From NCBI GenBank assembly GCA_050289385.1, contig JBNKFQ010000143.1:1-44706 (forward strand): 44,706 bases of DNA, read 5' to 3'. The stretch's first letter is position 1, and each line of letters begins with the position of its first letter. The translations under genes and the position numbers were made by a program. The DNA is from JBNKFQ01 sp050289385 (lineage in GTDB: Bacteria; Pseudomonadota; Gammaproteobacteria; Pseudomonadales; Porticoccaceae). The notes beneath the pieces are model-generated. The model worked only from the letters and a program-made list of their open reading frames with translations, did no database searches and was not told the origin of the DNA. Below, one piece after another: positions 22,456 through 31,383 of the stretch.

Positions 22456-25400
22456 CTATGCCTTGTGCCCCCGATCTCCTGAACGCCATCCACCCTTCAA
22501 AGTAGCCGTTCGCAGCAGCGATGCGTCGTAGTCAAGCGAGATATTGTCGTTGCCAAAAGTTTCCCGCAACTTGTGCAGCAAGTCATCCCTCGCCGATATT
22601 CTCCAGTCGTCACCCAGCAGGATCTCGCCACTGGCTTCAGCGTTAGCGCAATGTACCCGAACCCGGGTATTGCCGCCGCGATCTTCGCTCAGCAACCTCT
22701 CCAGCTCCTGTGCGCTGTCAGCCTGGCGGTTTTCGGGAGTCAGGCTCACCACCACTTCGCCCAGAGCCTTGTCCCGCGACTCCGGCAGGGTTCGCACGGT
22801 TTCCGCACGAATACACAGCCCTCCCGAAAAGTCGTCCATTTGTACTTCCCCCTCGATAACCAGGACCGTGTCTCTGGCAATTTTTTCACGGTTGTCGCGA
22901 AAGCGATCGGCAAACACCAGGGCTTCGAGACGACCACTGCGATCGTCCAGAGCAACCCCGGCCCAGGGTTCACCGCGTTTGTTTTTGCGAATTCGCATGT
23001 CCACTACCAAACCCGCCACTACCTGAACCTCACGGGGTTTGGGTTGCAGATCCGCGATGCGGGCAGAAACAAATTGCCTTAACTCCTCCTCGTACTCATC
23101 AACCGGGTGTCCCGTCAGGTAAAGCCCCAAGGTCTCTTTCTCGCCCCGCAACCGTTCCTTGATGCTCAGGGCCTTAACCCGGTTAAAGCTCACATAACCG
23201 ATATCCGGCGCGCTCTCTGCCGGGGTAGCTCCAAACAGATCTCCCATGCCACTGTCGGCATTGCGAGCGTTTTGTTCGGCCAGTTTTACCGCCTCGTCCA
23301 TTGCCGCCAGCATCACGGCCCTGCGCAAACCTGCCTCTCCATCCGGACCAATGGCGTCTAGCGCCCCGCAACGTATCAGGGCTTCCAGAGCGCGTTTGTT
23401 CACCTTGCGCGAGTCCACACGGGTGCAGAAATCAAACAGGTCCTTGAAAGGATCGGATTTGCGTGCCGCGATAATATTTTCGACGGGACCTTCACCCAGC
23501 CCCTTGATAGCGCCCAATCCGTAAATAATGTTGTTGCTGTCGTCCACCGTAAATTGAAATTGACCGCGATTGACGTCTGGTGGCATCAGGATCAGTCCCA
23601 TCTGCCGACACTCTTCAATAAACGTCACTACCTTTTCGGTCTTGTCCATGTCCGATGATATGGTGGCGGCCATAAACTGCGCCGGGTAGTGGGTTTTGAG
23701 CCATGCGGTCTGATACGACACCAGCGCGTAAGCCGCAGAGTGGGATTTGTTAAAGCCATAACCGGCAAACTTTTCCACCAGGTCAAAGATTTTCATTGCC
23801 AGGTCGGGGTCCACTCCCCGGCTTTTTGCCCCCTCGGCAAACGTCGCACGCTGTTTCGCCATTTCTTCGGGTTTTTTCTTGCCCATTGCGCGACGCAACA
23901 AGTCGGCCCCGCCCAGCGAGTAACCCGCCAGCTCCTGGGCAATCTGCATTACCTGTTCCTGGTAAACGATAACGCCGTATGTGGGTTCCAATATCGGTCG
24001 TAACCACTCGTGCTGATACTTCGCATCCGGATAAGCCACTTCAGCACGACCGTGCTTGCGATTAACAAAGTCGTCTACCATGCCCGAATCCAGGGGGCCC
24101 GGCCGAAACAGCGCCACCAGAGCGATCATGTCTTCCAGAGTGTCCGGCTGCAGGCGCTTGATCAGGTCTTTCATTCCCCTCGATTCGAGCTGGAACACCG
24201 CTGTGGTTTCCGCTCGCTTGAGCAGTTTGAAGGTATCGGAGTCATCGAGTGGTATCGCACTGATATTCAGCGGTGGTTCGTTATCGCGGGTCCGGGCATG
24301 ATTTACCATGGCCAGGGCCCAGTCGATGATCGTGAGCGTACGCAATCCAAGAAAGTCGAATTTGACGAGGCCAGCTTCTTCAACGTCATTCTTATCAAAC
24401 TGGGTGACAAGACCATCACCGGATTCGTCACAAAACAGCGGTGCAAAATCGGTGATAGCGGTGGGCGCAATCACAACACCACCAGCGTGCTTGCCAGCGT
24501 TGCGAGCAATGCCTTCCAACTGTACGGCCATATCCCAGATTTCCTGGGCTTCGTCGTCGCTTTTCAGAAATTCCCTGAGGGGTTCCTCCTGATCCAGAGC
24601 TTTGGCGAGAGTCATACCGACATCCATCGGTATCATTTTCGACAATTTGTCTGCCAAACCATAAGATTTACCCTGGACACGCGCGACGTCTCTCACCACA
24701 GCCTTGGCCGCCATGGTGCCAAAGGTAATGATCTGGGACACGGCATCACGGCCATAACGCTCGGCCACATAGGCAATGACCCGATCGCGGTTATCCATGC
24801 AAAAGTCGATATCAAAGTCGGGCATGGAGACACGTTCAGGGTTGAGAAAACGCTCAAAAAGCAAGTCATATTGCAAGGGATCCAGATCGGTAATGCCCTG
24901 CGCGTAGGCTACCAGCGACCCCGCTCCCGACCCCCGTCCCGGCCCAACCGGAATGTCATTGTCCTTGGCCCACTGAATAAAATCCATCACGATCAGAAAG
25001 TAGCCGGGAAACCCCATCTGCATGATGATATCGAGTTCAAACTGCAAGCGATCGGTGTAGACTTTTTTGCGATCCGAATAATCTGCCGCGCTGCGATCAA
25101 GAATGTGTTCCAGCCGTGATTCCAGCCCCTGATAAGAGATTTTCTGGAAAAAAACGTTGGTACGCAGCATCTCCCTGAAAGCTGGTTCGTCTTCGCGGCC
25201 CACCCATTTTTCCTGCATCTGTTTGCGGGCATAGCCTTCCAGCCTGGCATAGGGCAACTGCTCCTGAAAAAACGGGTCCTGCTCAAAGTCATCAGGAATC
25301 GGAAAATCGGGTAAATAATATGTGCCGAGCTCAATATTCAGCGTACAACGTCGGGCAATTTCAAATGTATTTTCCAGCGCCTCCGGAATATCCTGAAACA

Positions 25401-26142
25401 ACTCAGCCATCTCATCCGGTGAACGCAAATACTGTTGTTCACTGTATTTACGTGGCCTCCGTGGATCATCCAGCACCCTGCTTTCGTGGATGCACACCCG
25501 CACCTCATGTGCTTCAAACTCATCAGAAGCGAGAAAACGGACATCGTTAGTGGCAACCACAGGACAGTCTCTGGCGGCTGCCAGCTCTACAGCAGCGTGT
25601 AAATAATCTTCCTCTCGAGGGCGTCCGGTGCGTTGCAGCTCCAGATAAAAACGGTTGGGGAAATCACTCTGCCAATTTTCCAGTAATTGTCCTGCCAGGC
25701 TGGCATTACCAGACAACAAGGCCCGGCCAATATCACCTTCGCGACCACCGGAGAGTGCAATCAGCCCCTCGGCGTATTCAGTGACCCAAGCGCGTTTTAT
25801 CAATGGCCGGCCCTGTGACTGACCTTGTTGCCAGGCACGGGAAATCAATTTGGTAAGATTTTTGTAGCCCGTTGTGTTCTGCACCAGCAGAGTTAACAGC
25901 ACCGGTTCATCTTCCGGTTCGTCAGTGACCAGAAAAAAGTCACTGCCGACTATCGGCTTTACACCACTGCCCTGCGCTGCTTTATAAAACTTTACCAGGC
26001 CGTAGAAATTACAAAAATCGGTAACTGCGACTGCCGGCATGCCCAGCTCCGCTACCCGTGACACCAACGGCCTGATACGAACCAGTCCGTCTATCAGGGA
26101 ATATTCGGTGTGCAGACGGAGATGAACGAATGGTGTTGGCAT
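22456..26142 (-). CDS. dnaE: DNA polymerase III subunit alpha
   Basis: A 1228-residue replicative polymerase. The PHP domain opens with FVHLRLHTEYSLIDG. The polymerase core shows GPGRGSGAGSLVAYAQGITDLDPL, the catalytic PDFDIDFCMDNRDRVI, FGTMAAKAVVRDVARVQG, FNKSHSAAYALVSYQTAWLKTHYPAQFMAA and a helix-hairpin-helix region. The clamp-binding area reads DSGMGDLFG, and an OB fold follows (VAGLVVDMRIRKNKRGEPWAGVALDDRSG). It is some 50 residues longer than E. coli DnaE (1160), partly through a C-terminal tail LRTATLKGGWRSGDRGHKA that I do not recognise. Gene order rnhB-dnaE-accA is standard. Confidence 0.98.
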   Translation of the reverse strand: MPTPFVHLRLHTEYSLIDGLVRIRPLVSRVAELGMPAVAVTDFCNFYGLVKFYKAAQGSGVKPIVGSDFFLVTDEPEDEPVLLTLLVQNTTGYKNLTKLISRAWQQGQSQGRPLIKRAWVTEYAEGLIALSGGREGDIGRALLSGNASLAGQLLENWQSDFPNRFYLELQRTGRPREEDYLHAAVELAAARDCPVVATNDVRFLASDEFEAHEVRVCIHESRVLDDPRRPRKYSEQQYLRSPDEMAELFQDIPEALENTFEIARRCTLNIELGTYYLPDFPIPDDFEQDPFFQEQLPYARLEGYARKQMQEKWVGREDEPAFREMLRTNVFFQKISYQGLESRLEHILDRSAADYSDRKKVYTDRLQFELDIIMQMGFPGYFLIVMDFIQWAKDNDIPVGPGRGSGAGSLVAYAQGITDLDPLQYDLLFERFLNPERVSMPDFDIDFCMDNRDRVIAYVAERYGRDAVSQIITFGTMAAKAVVRDVARVQGKSYGLADKLSKMIPMDVGMTLAKALDQEEPLREFLKSDDEAQEIWDMAVQLEGIARNAGKHAGGVVIAPTAITDFAPLFCDESGDGLVTQFDKNDVEEAGLVKFDFLGLRTLTIIDWALAMVNHARTRDNEPPLNISAIPLDDSDTFKLLKRAETTAVFQLESRGMKDLIKRLQPDTLEDMIALVALFRPGPLDSGMVDDFVNRKHGRAEVAYPDAKYQHEWLRPILEPTYGVIVYQEQVMQIAQELAGYSLGGADLLRRAMGKKKPEEMAKQRATFAEGAKSRGVDPDLAMKIFDLVEKFAGYGFNKSHSAAYALVSYQTAWLKTHYPAQFMAATISSDMDKTEKVVTFIEECRQMGLILMPPDVNRGQFQFTVDDSNNIIYGLGAIKGLGEGPVENIIAARKSDPFKDLFDFCTRVDSRKVNKRALEALIRCGALDAIGPDGEAGLRRAVMLAAMDEAVKLAEQNARNADSGMGDLFGATPAESAPDIGYVSFNRVKALSIKERLRGEKETLGLYLTGHPVDEYEEELRQFVSARIADLQPKPREVQVVAGLVVDMRIRKNKRGEPWAGVALDDRSGRLEALVFADRFRDNREKIARDTVLVIEGEVQMDDFSGGLCIRAETVRTLPESRDKALGEVVVSLTPENRQADSAQELERLLSEDRGGNTRVRVHCANAEASGEILLGDDWRISARDDLLHKLRETFGNDNISLDYDASLLRTATLKGGWRSGDRGHKA

Positions 26143-26206
26143 ATCTGGCGGAGTTTGCTCGTGGCTGTGGCGTTATTTTTGATTGCGGAAGTTTAACAGG
26201 TCTTTG

Positions 26207-26394
26207 AGTCGGAAGTCAGAAGTTGGAAGTTGGAAGTTGGAAGTTGGAAGTTCGAAAGCATAACAAAACCGAAATACCAGTTTTGCGACAAGGCTGATAA
26301 TGTAGTCTCTGGAACACCCCCTCCAGGCCGAGCGCAGCAATGGCGCGAATCGTTACCTTCCAACGTCTAACGTCTAACTTCTAACTTCCAACTT
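26207..26394. repeat. Heptamer inverted-repeat element between rnhB and dnaE
   Basis: The left arm (26207-26255) has AGTCGGA, AGTCAGA, four AGTTGGA and AGTTCGA. The right arm (26357-26394), read in reverse, has AGTTGGA, two AGTTAGA, CGTTAGA and CGTTGGA. The core GCCGAGCGCAGCAATGGC (26327-26344) lies 12 bases before the right arm, which ends 2 bases from the rnhB stop codon. The whole element occupies most of the 254-base spacer. Confidence 0.9.
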
Positions 26395-26396
26395 TT

Positions 26397-27011
26397 TCAA
26401 ACCAGCGAAAGCTGCACCGACTCCACCATACTTTTGACCGGTTCAAACGAGCGCCGGTGTATAGGCGATGGCCCAAGCGAGACGATAGCGTCGCGGTGTT
26501 CGCGGGTAGCATAGCCTTTGTGACCGGCAAAACCGTAACCCGGATACACTGAGTCGAACGCCATCATTTCGCGATCGCGAGTGACCTTGGCAATAATCGA
26601 CGCGGCGCCAATCTCGGCCACTCGGGCATCGCCCTTTACCACTGTCTCACCGGGGTAGGGCCAATCCGGCATGCGATTTCCATCCACCGCAACGTATTCA
26701 GGTTGCACCGACAGCCCAACCACCGCCCGATACATCGCCATCATAGTGGCCTGGAGAATATTGTAGCGGTCGATTTCAGCCACACTGGCACGCCCGGTAC
26801 TCCACGCCAGAGCCTTGGCACAAATTTCTTCGTACAGTTCTTCGCGACGTTTCTCCGACAGTTTCTTTGAGTCCCCCAAGCCTTCAATCGGCTGCAAGGG
26901 ATCCAGGATCACAGCACCGGTTACCACATCACCAGCCAGGGGACCTCGCCCAACTTCATCCACGCCGGCGAGCAACTGGCCACGATAAGCACACTGATAG
27001 GGGTCAGACAT
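26397..27011 (-). CDS. rnhB: Ribonuclease HII
   Basis: A 204-residue nuclease that removes ribonucleotides from DNA. The motif LLAGVDEVGRGPLAGDVVTGAV holds the D-E catalytic pair, with LGDSKKLSEKRREELYEEI, YVAVDGNRMPDWPY, GDARVAEIGAASIIAKVTRDREM and GYGFAGHKGYATREH. ATG at 27009-27011 overlaps the lpxB stop within ATGTCTGA; an upstream GTG/TTG extension lies inside lpxB and is unlikely. The stop is immediately beside a heptamer array. Confidence 0.97.
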   Translation of the reverse strand: MSDPYQCAYRGQLLAGVDEVGRGPLAGDVVTGAVILDPLQPIEGLGDSKKLSEKRREELYEEICAKALAWSTGRASVAEIDRYNILQATMMAMYRAVVGLSVQPEYVAVDGNRMPDWPYPGETVVKGDARVAEIGAASIIAKVTRDREMMAFDSVYPGYGFAGHKGYATREHRDAIVSLGPSPIHRRSFEPVKSMVESVQLSLV

Positions 27012-28209
27012 GGTTTGTGACCTTGTCGCTGTTCTTGTCAATCAGTTCAGACAATGCCTGTGCTGCCATTTCACTGGCATTGCACTTCAGCATACGATGC
27101 AAATCGGTAAATTCAGTGCGTATTTTATCCATTTGGGCGGGGTGACGTAAAAAGTCCAGCACAGCGCCGCTCAAACCTTCCAGGGTGGCGTCGTCCTGAA
27201 TCAATTCCGGCACCAGTGCTTTCCCCGCGAGCAAATTTGGTAAAGAGACATGGTCAACCTTAACCAGCCGCGAAAAAATTGCATGGGACATTTTCCCCAT
27301 GCGGTAACTCACCACCATCGGTTTTTTCAGCAGCATCGCTTCCAGCGTTACCGTGCCGGATGCCATCAATACAACATCGGCAGCGGCCATTGCGGTGAGA
27401 GCGTCACCATTGGTTACCGTGACACTCAACCCGGGATATTGGCTCACCAAACAATCGATTTGCTCGCGACGATGGCTGTTGGCGGCGGGAACGACAAAGC
27501 GCACGCCAACCAGTTCCGACGCCAGATTCTGCGCAACATCAAAAAACAACTTGCCTAATGACTCCACCTCAGAGCCACGACTTCCCGGCAGTATCGCAAT
27601 TACCGGACCGTCGCCGGTGAGATTGAGTTCAGTGCGAGCGGCATCCGTATCGGTAACCATCGGCAACTTGTCCGCGAGGGGATGCCCAACGCAGGTAACC
27701 GGCACATTGTGCTTGCGGTAAAAGTCAGATTCAAACGGAAACAGGGTCAGAATTTTGTCGACGTTGCGTGCAATGGTTTTGATCCGCCCCTGGCGCCACG
27801 CCCATACCGAAGGACTCACATAATGAGCAACAGGAATGCCGCACCGCCTGAGCCGCCCTTCCAGCCCCAGATTAAATTCGGGAGAGTCAATGCCGACAAA
27901 CAGGGCGGGCAGATTATCGCGGAAATGGCGGTACAGGTTACCGCGCATCGCCAGTAGCTCTGGCAAGCGCTTCAAGGGTTCCACCAACCCCATCACGGAT
28001 AATCGTTCCATCGAGTAGAGGCTGTTAAAACCTTGACTCAGCATCGCCTGGCCGCCCACGCCCTCAAAACGCGCATCGGGGTAACGTTTGCGTAACGCGG
28101 TGATCAAACCGGCCCCAAGCTGGTCACCGGAAGCCTCTCCGGCAACAATACCAATCGTTAAAGCTCCAGGGCCCGCTGACGTTTGGGCTTCATCACTGCC
28201 GGAGTTCAT
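27004..28209 (-). CDS. lpxB: Lipid-A-disaccharide synthase
   Basis: A 401-residue glycosyltransferase (GT19) that joins UDP-diacylglucosamine and lipid X at the inner membrane. Motifs are GIVAGEASGDQLGAGLITAL, FEGVGGQAMLSQGF, FVGIDSPEFNLGLEGRLRRCGIPVAHYVSPSVWAWRQGRI, FPFESDFYRKHNVPVTCVGHPLAD, LPGSRGSEVESLG and MASGTVTLEAMLLKKPMVVSYRM. ATG at 28207-28209 has GAGG upstream. The first 17-18 residues (NSGSDEAQTSAGPGALT) extend beyond usual starts and share nucleotide text with the ispF tail. Confidence 0.97.
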   Translation of the reverse strand: MNSGSDEAQTSAGPGALTIGIVAGEASGDQLGAGLITALRKRYPDARFEGVGGQAMLSQGFNSLYSMERLSVMGLVEPLKRLPELLAMRGNLYRHFRDNLPALFVGIDSPEFNLGLEGRLRRCGIPVAHYVSPSVWAWRQGRIKTIARNVDKILTLFPFESDFYRKHNVPVTCVGHPLADKLPMVTDTDAARTELNLTGDGPVIAILPGSRGSEVESLGKLFFDVAQNLASELVGVRFVVPAANSHRREQIDCLVSQYPGLSVTVTNGDALTAMAAADVVLMASGTVTLEAMLLKKPMVVSYRMGKMSHAIFSRLVKVDHVSLPNLLAGKALVPELIQDDATLEGLSGAVLDFLRHPAQMDKIRTEFTDLHRMLKCNASEMAAQALSELIDKNSDKVTNHV

Positions 28210-28315
28210 TTTTTTCCTCAGCAAGGCAGAATGAGTGTCGTGTAGTTGCTCTACATGAGTGAATACTTCTCCACCCAGCGAAAGTGCGGCTGAGGGAAAA
28301 AATTGGCCGGGCCAT

Positions 28316-29086
28316 TTAACGAATAATTCCGCGCTTGGCCAATTTCAGCGACTGCACCAGCGGTATCAGCACTGGCTCACTTGCTGCCATTGTCTCCAGT
28401 TCGGACAAGGCATCACTTAAACTCAGCCCTCTGCGATACAGAACCTTGTATGCGCGATTAATTGCCGCGATCTGCTCTTTGCCAAAACCGCGACGACGCA
28501 AACCTTCTGCGTTGATTGTTTTCGGTTCTGCCGGATGTCCTGCAGCCATGACATAAGCCGGAACATCCTGATTGGCAAAAGCTGCAGCCCCCAGAAAACT
28601 GTGGGCGCCAATATTTACGTACTGGTGCACCATGGAAAATCCGGACAGAATAGCCCAGTCACCCACCACCACATGCCCGGAAAGCGCAGAGTTATTCACC
28701 AAAATACAATGGTTGCCAACGACACTGTCGTGCCCGACATGGGCATAGGCCATAATCAGGTTGTGATCGCCAATAGTGGTTTCGGCGCGATCTTGCACAG
28801 TGCCCCGGTGAATGGTGACGCCCTCGCGAATCACGTTGTGATCTCCGATCACCAGGGCCGTATCTTCACCCTTGTACTTAAGATCCGGTGTGTCTTCGCC
28901 CACCGAGGAAAACTGATAGATTTTGTTGCCCTTGCCAATTTTGGTTCGCCCTTTAAGAACCACATGAGGCCCAACGACAGTGCCTTCACCAATCTCCACA
29001 CCGGGCCCGACAATCGAAAAAGGTCCGATCTGAACGTCATCTTCCAGTATCGCGCCAGGGTCGATAATGGCTCGGGAGTCTATCAA
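28316..29086 (-). CDS. lpxA: UDP-N-acetylglucosamine acyltransferase
   Basis: A 256-residue left-handed beta-helix enzyme for the first step of lipid A synthesis. Hexapeptide repeats run from IDPGAILEDDVQIGPFSIVGPGVEIGEGTVVGPHVVL onward; the catalytic His is in LIMAYAHVGHDSVVGNHCILVNN. The C-terminal helical part (GLRRRGFGKEQIAAINRAYKVLYRRGLSLSDAL) is typical. The start is TTG (29084-29086) with GAGGGA six bases upstream; no ATG fits. It lies 10 bases after fabZ. Confidence 0.97.
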   Translation of the reverse strand: MIDSRAIIDPGAILEDDVQIGPFSIVGPGVEIGEGTVVGPHVVLKGRTKIGKGNKIYQFSSVGEDTPDLKYKGEDTALVIGDHNVIREGVTIHRGTVQDRAETTIGDHNLIMAYAHVGHDSVVGNHCILVNNSALSGHVVVGDWAILSGFSMVHQYVNIGAHSFLGAAAFANQDVPAYVMAAGHPAEPKTINAEGLRRRGFGKEQIAAINRAYKVLYRRGLSLSDALSELETMAASEPVLIPLVQSLKLAKRGIIR

Positions 29087-29096
29087 TGTCTTTCCC

Positions 29097-29531
29097 TCAC
29101 ACTTCCTTCAGGGCACACAGGAGCGTCGCTTCACACGCGAGTTCATCGCCAACCATGGCGGTGGCGTCAAAGCGCAAAATATGACGTTTTCTGGAAATCA
29201 GTTTAGACTCCAGCATCAGGCTGTCTCCGGGAATAACCTGACGGCGAAAACGTACGCCGTCAACACCGGCAAACAGGTAAAGGGAATTGTCGTCCGGTTT
29301 TCGATCGTCAGAAATAAAACCAAGAATACCAGACGCTTGCGCCATGGCCTCTATGATCATCACTCCGGGAAAGATCGGTGCGTGGGGGAAATGGCCGTTA
29401 AATACCGCTTCGTTCGCCGTGATGTTTTTATAGGCGAGGATACGCTCTCCCGGTTCAACTTCTACCACTCGGTCGACCAGCAGGAACGGGTATCGGTGTG
29501 GCAGGTACTGTTTGATCTCGTTGATGTCCAT
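29097..29531 (-). CDS. fabZ: 3-hydroxyacyl-ACP dehydratase FabZ
   Basis: A 144-residue hot-dog-fold dehydratase of fatty acid synthesis. The sequence shows MDINEIKQYLPHRYPFLLVDRVVEVEPGE, the active-site NGHFPHAPIFPGVMIIEAMAQASGIL and VRFRRQVIPGDSLMLES. ATG at 29529-29531 has GGAG six bases upstream and fits family starts; an ATG six codons upstream also has a ribosome site. It lies between lpxD and lpxA as usual. Confidence 0.96.
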   Translation of the reverse strand: MDINEIKQYLPHRYPFLLVDRVVEVEPGERILAYKNITANEAVFNGHFPHAPIFPGVMIIEAMAQASGILGFISDDRKPDDNSLYLFAGVDGVRFRRQVIPGDSLMLESKLISRKRHILRFDATAMVGDELACEATLLCALKEV

Positions 29532-29675
29532 GTTTTCTCCAACAGGCATTCATTTCTCCCCCACGGGCAGAGGGCGCGAATTATAAAGGAAACTTCGCTG
29601 AAGTCTATTTGGTGTTTGGCACCGGACGTTCTATGCAGGGCACAATGCTGCCCACCCGGATGATGATTAGCCCCA

Positions 29676-29703
29676 TTTCCTGTCCCTTATCCCCTATTCT
29701 TCA
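29676..29703. repeat. Heptamer array spanning the lpxD stop codon
   Basis: Degenerate units TTTCCTG, TCCCTTA, TCCCCTA, TTCTTCA in register. The lpxD TAG stop (29694-29696) is inside. It is the same type as at the end of recX but more degenerate. Confidence 0.5.
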
Positions 29704-30731
29704 ATTCCCTTTTCCAGCCTGCGCAAGCGCTTGTTCATTTCGTTTAGCTGGTTAAAACGTGCTGCGTTCCTGCGCCATTCGCGCGTCGTGGACATGTGCG
29801 TTCCGGAGGAGTAGGAGCCGGGTTCCGTGATGGGTTTGGATACCACCGTCTGCCCCGTGATATGCACATTGTCGCAAATCGTAATATGACCGACCACACC
29901 GACCATACCGGCAAATGTGCAATGACTGCCAACCGTTGTACTGCCCGAAATGCCAACAAAGGCAGCCATGGCGCTGTGTGCGCCGATTTTGACGTTGTGG
30001 GCAATCATTACGTGGTTGTCTATCTTTACGCCTTCGGCGATTTCTGTATTGCCAAGGGCACCGCGATCAATAGTTGTACACGCGCCAATCTCAACGTCAT
30101 CACCGATCACCACACCCCCGAGCTGGTGAATTTTGAGCCAGGTGCCACTATCTGGCGCAAAACCGAAACCGTCGGCACCAATTACAGCACCACTGTGAAT
30201 GACCACATGATTGCCGATACTGACGCCGTGGTACACAGTGACATTTGCCGAAACCTTGCAGCCTTCGCCCAGCACACTGTGATCACCGATTAAGGCGCCG
30301 GCGCCAATCACACTGCCCGCGCCAATAATCACCTCTTCACCAATGACGGCATTGGGGCCAATGGCAACATTTGGCTGAATATGACTGCTTGCCGCAACCG
30401 TCGCAGAGGGGTGTATACCAGCTTGCGGTCGCGGCGAATTGTCAAACAAGGCAGACAACTGAGCATATCCCAGATAGGGGTTATTCAGAATCAGTACATT
30501 GCCCTGATAAGCCTGGCCCTCATCACCGGCCGCAAACCTGGGGTCGAGCAACACCGCCGAGGCCCTGGTACTGGCCAGATAACGTTGATAAGCAGGGTTT
30601 GCCAGAAAACTGATCTGGCCCGGCTCTGCTGTCTGCAAAGTGGCCAGACCGTTGATCGGAGTCGTGCCATCACCCTTGAGTTGCGCACCAAGTCGCTTCG
30701 CCAAGTCCTCAAGGGTATAACTGCCTGACAT
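29694..30731 (-). CDS. lpxD: UDP-3-O-(3-hydroxyacyl)glucosamine N-acyltransferase
   Basis: A 345-residue acyltransferase for the third step of lipid A synthesis. The N-terminal uridine-binding domain (YTLEDLAKRLGAQLKGDG, ISFLANPAYQRYLASTRASAVLL) precedes a beta-helix with many hexapeptide repeats. GADGFGFAPDSGTWLKIHQLGGVVIGDDVEIGACTTIDRGALGNTEI and DNHVMIAHNVKIG are conserved, and the helical C-terminus ends RFNQLNEMNKRLRRLEKGIEE. It follows skp by 23 bases. Confidence 0.97.
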   Translation of the reverse strand: MSGSYTLEDLAKRLGAQLKGDGTTPINGLATLQTAEPGQISFLANPAYQRYLASTRASAVLLDPRFAAGDEGQAYQGNVLILNNPYLGYAQLSALFDNSPRPQAGIHPSATVAASSHIQPNVAIGPNAVIGEEVIIGAGSVIGAGALIGDHSVLGEGCKVSANVTVYHGVSIGNHVVIHSGAVIGADGFGFAPDSGTWLKIHQLGGVVIGDDVEIGACTTIDRGALGNTEIAEGVKIDNHVMIAHNVKIGAHSAMAAFVGISGSTTVGSHCTFAGMVGVVGHITICDNVHITGQTVVSKPITEPGSYSSGTHMSTTREWRRNAARFNQLNEMNKRLRRLEKGIEE

Positions 30732-30754
30732 AAATCCCCGTCCCTGTTTTGTGC

Positions 30755-31276
30755 TTATTTGGCAGCGCCATTGGCTTTGTTTATGCGGTCAATCAACTTG
30801 GTCGTCAAATTGGAAGCCGGAGCACTCCAGAACACCGATTCACTGCGCAGTAAAATATCGACGCCTTCTTCCTTTACCAGAGCATCCAGTTGCTCAACCG
30901 CGGTTGGCTTGACCTCTTCAAGAATTTTTTGCTGAATGCCTTTTTGCTCTTTTTGTACTTTGCGCTTGATCAGATCCAGGTCTGCGCCAAGGTACTCAAG
31001 TTCATTCTTGTATTTGATTTTCTGCTCATCCGTCCAGCTCAGGCCATTGGCGTCAGCGTCTTTTTGCAAAGCCTGGACTTCCGATACTTTACCTTCATAT
31101 TCCGCCTGCAAAGCACCGAGACTGGATTCGCTTTCCAGTTGCTTTACGCGCGCCTTGGCCACATCGGAATTAAAGATAGCTGCGCCAATATCCACCACGG
31201 CAATTTTGTTTTCGGCAGATGCCGCTACACTGAACATTGCCAACAAAACCAGAACTACACTTTTTACACTACCCAC
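30755..31276 (-). CDS. skp: OmpH/Skp family periplasmic chaperone
   Basis: A 173-residue holdase for outer-membrane proteins. A signal peptide (VLVLLAMFSVAASA) precedes ENKIAVVDIGAAIFNSDVAKARVKQLESE, and a long helical, charged middle forms the tentacles (YEGKVSEVQALQKDADANGLSWTDEQKIKYKNELEYLGADLDLIKRKVQKEQ). The start is GTG (31274-31276) with GGAGAG upstream. It lies between bamA and lpxD, the standard order. Confidence 0.95.
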   Translation of the reverse strand: MGSVKSVVLVLLAMFSVAASAENKIAVVDIGAAIFNSDVAKARVKQLESESSLGALQAEYEGKVSEVQALQKDADANGLSWTDEQKIKYKNELEYLGADLDLIKRKVQKEQKGIQQKILEEVKPTAVEQLDALVKEEGVDILLRSESVFWSAPASNLTTKLIDRINKANGAAK

Positions 31277-31383
31277 AGTTACTCTCCAAAATTAACGTTT
31301 ACATTGTTTTACGAGGTCAAAACTCTTTTCATCAGACAGCCCCATACGACCCAATGGGTGATACATTCCAGCATATATTGCAT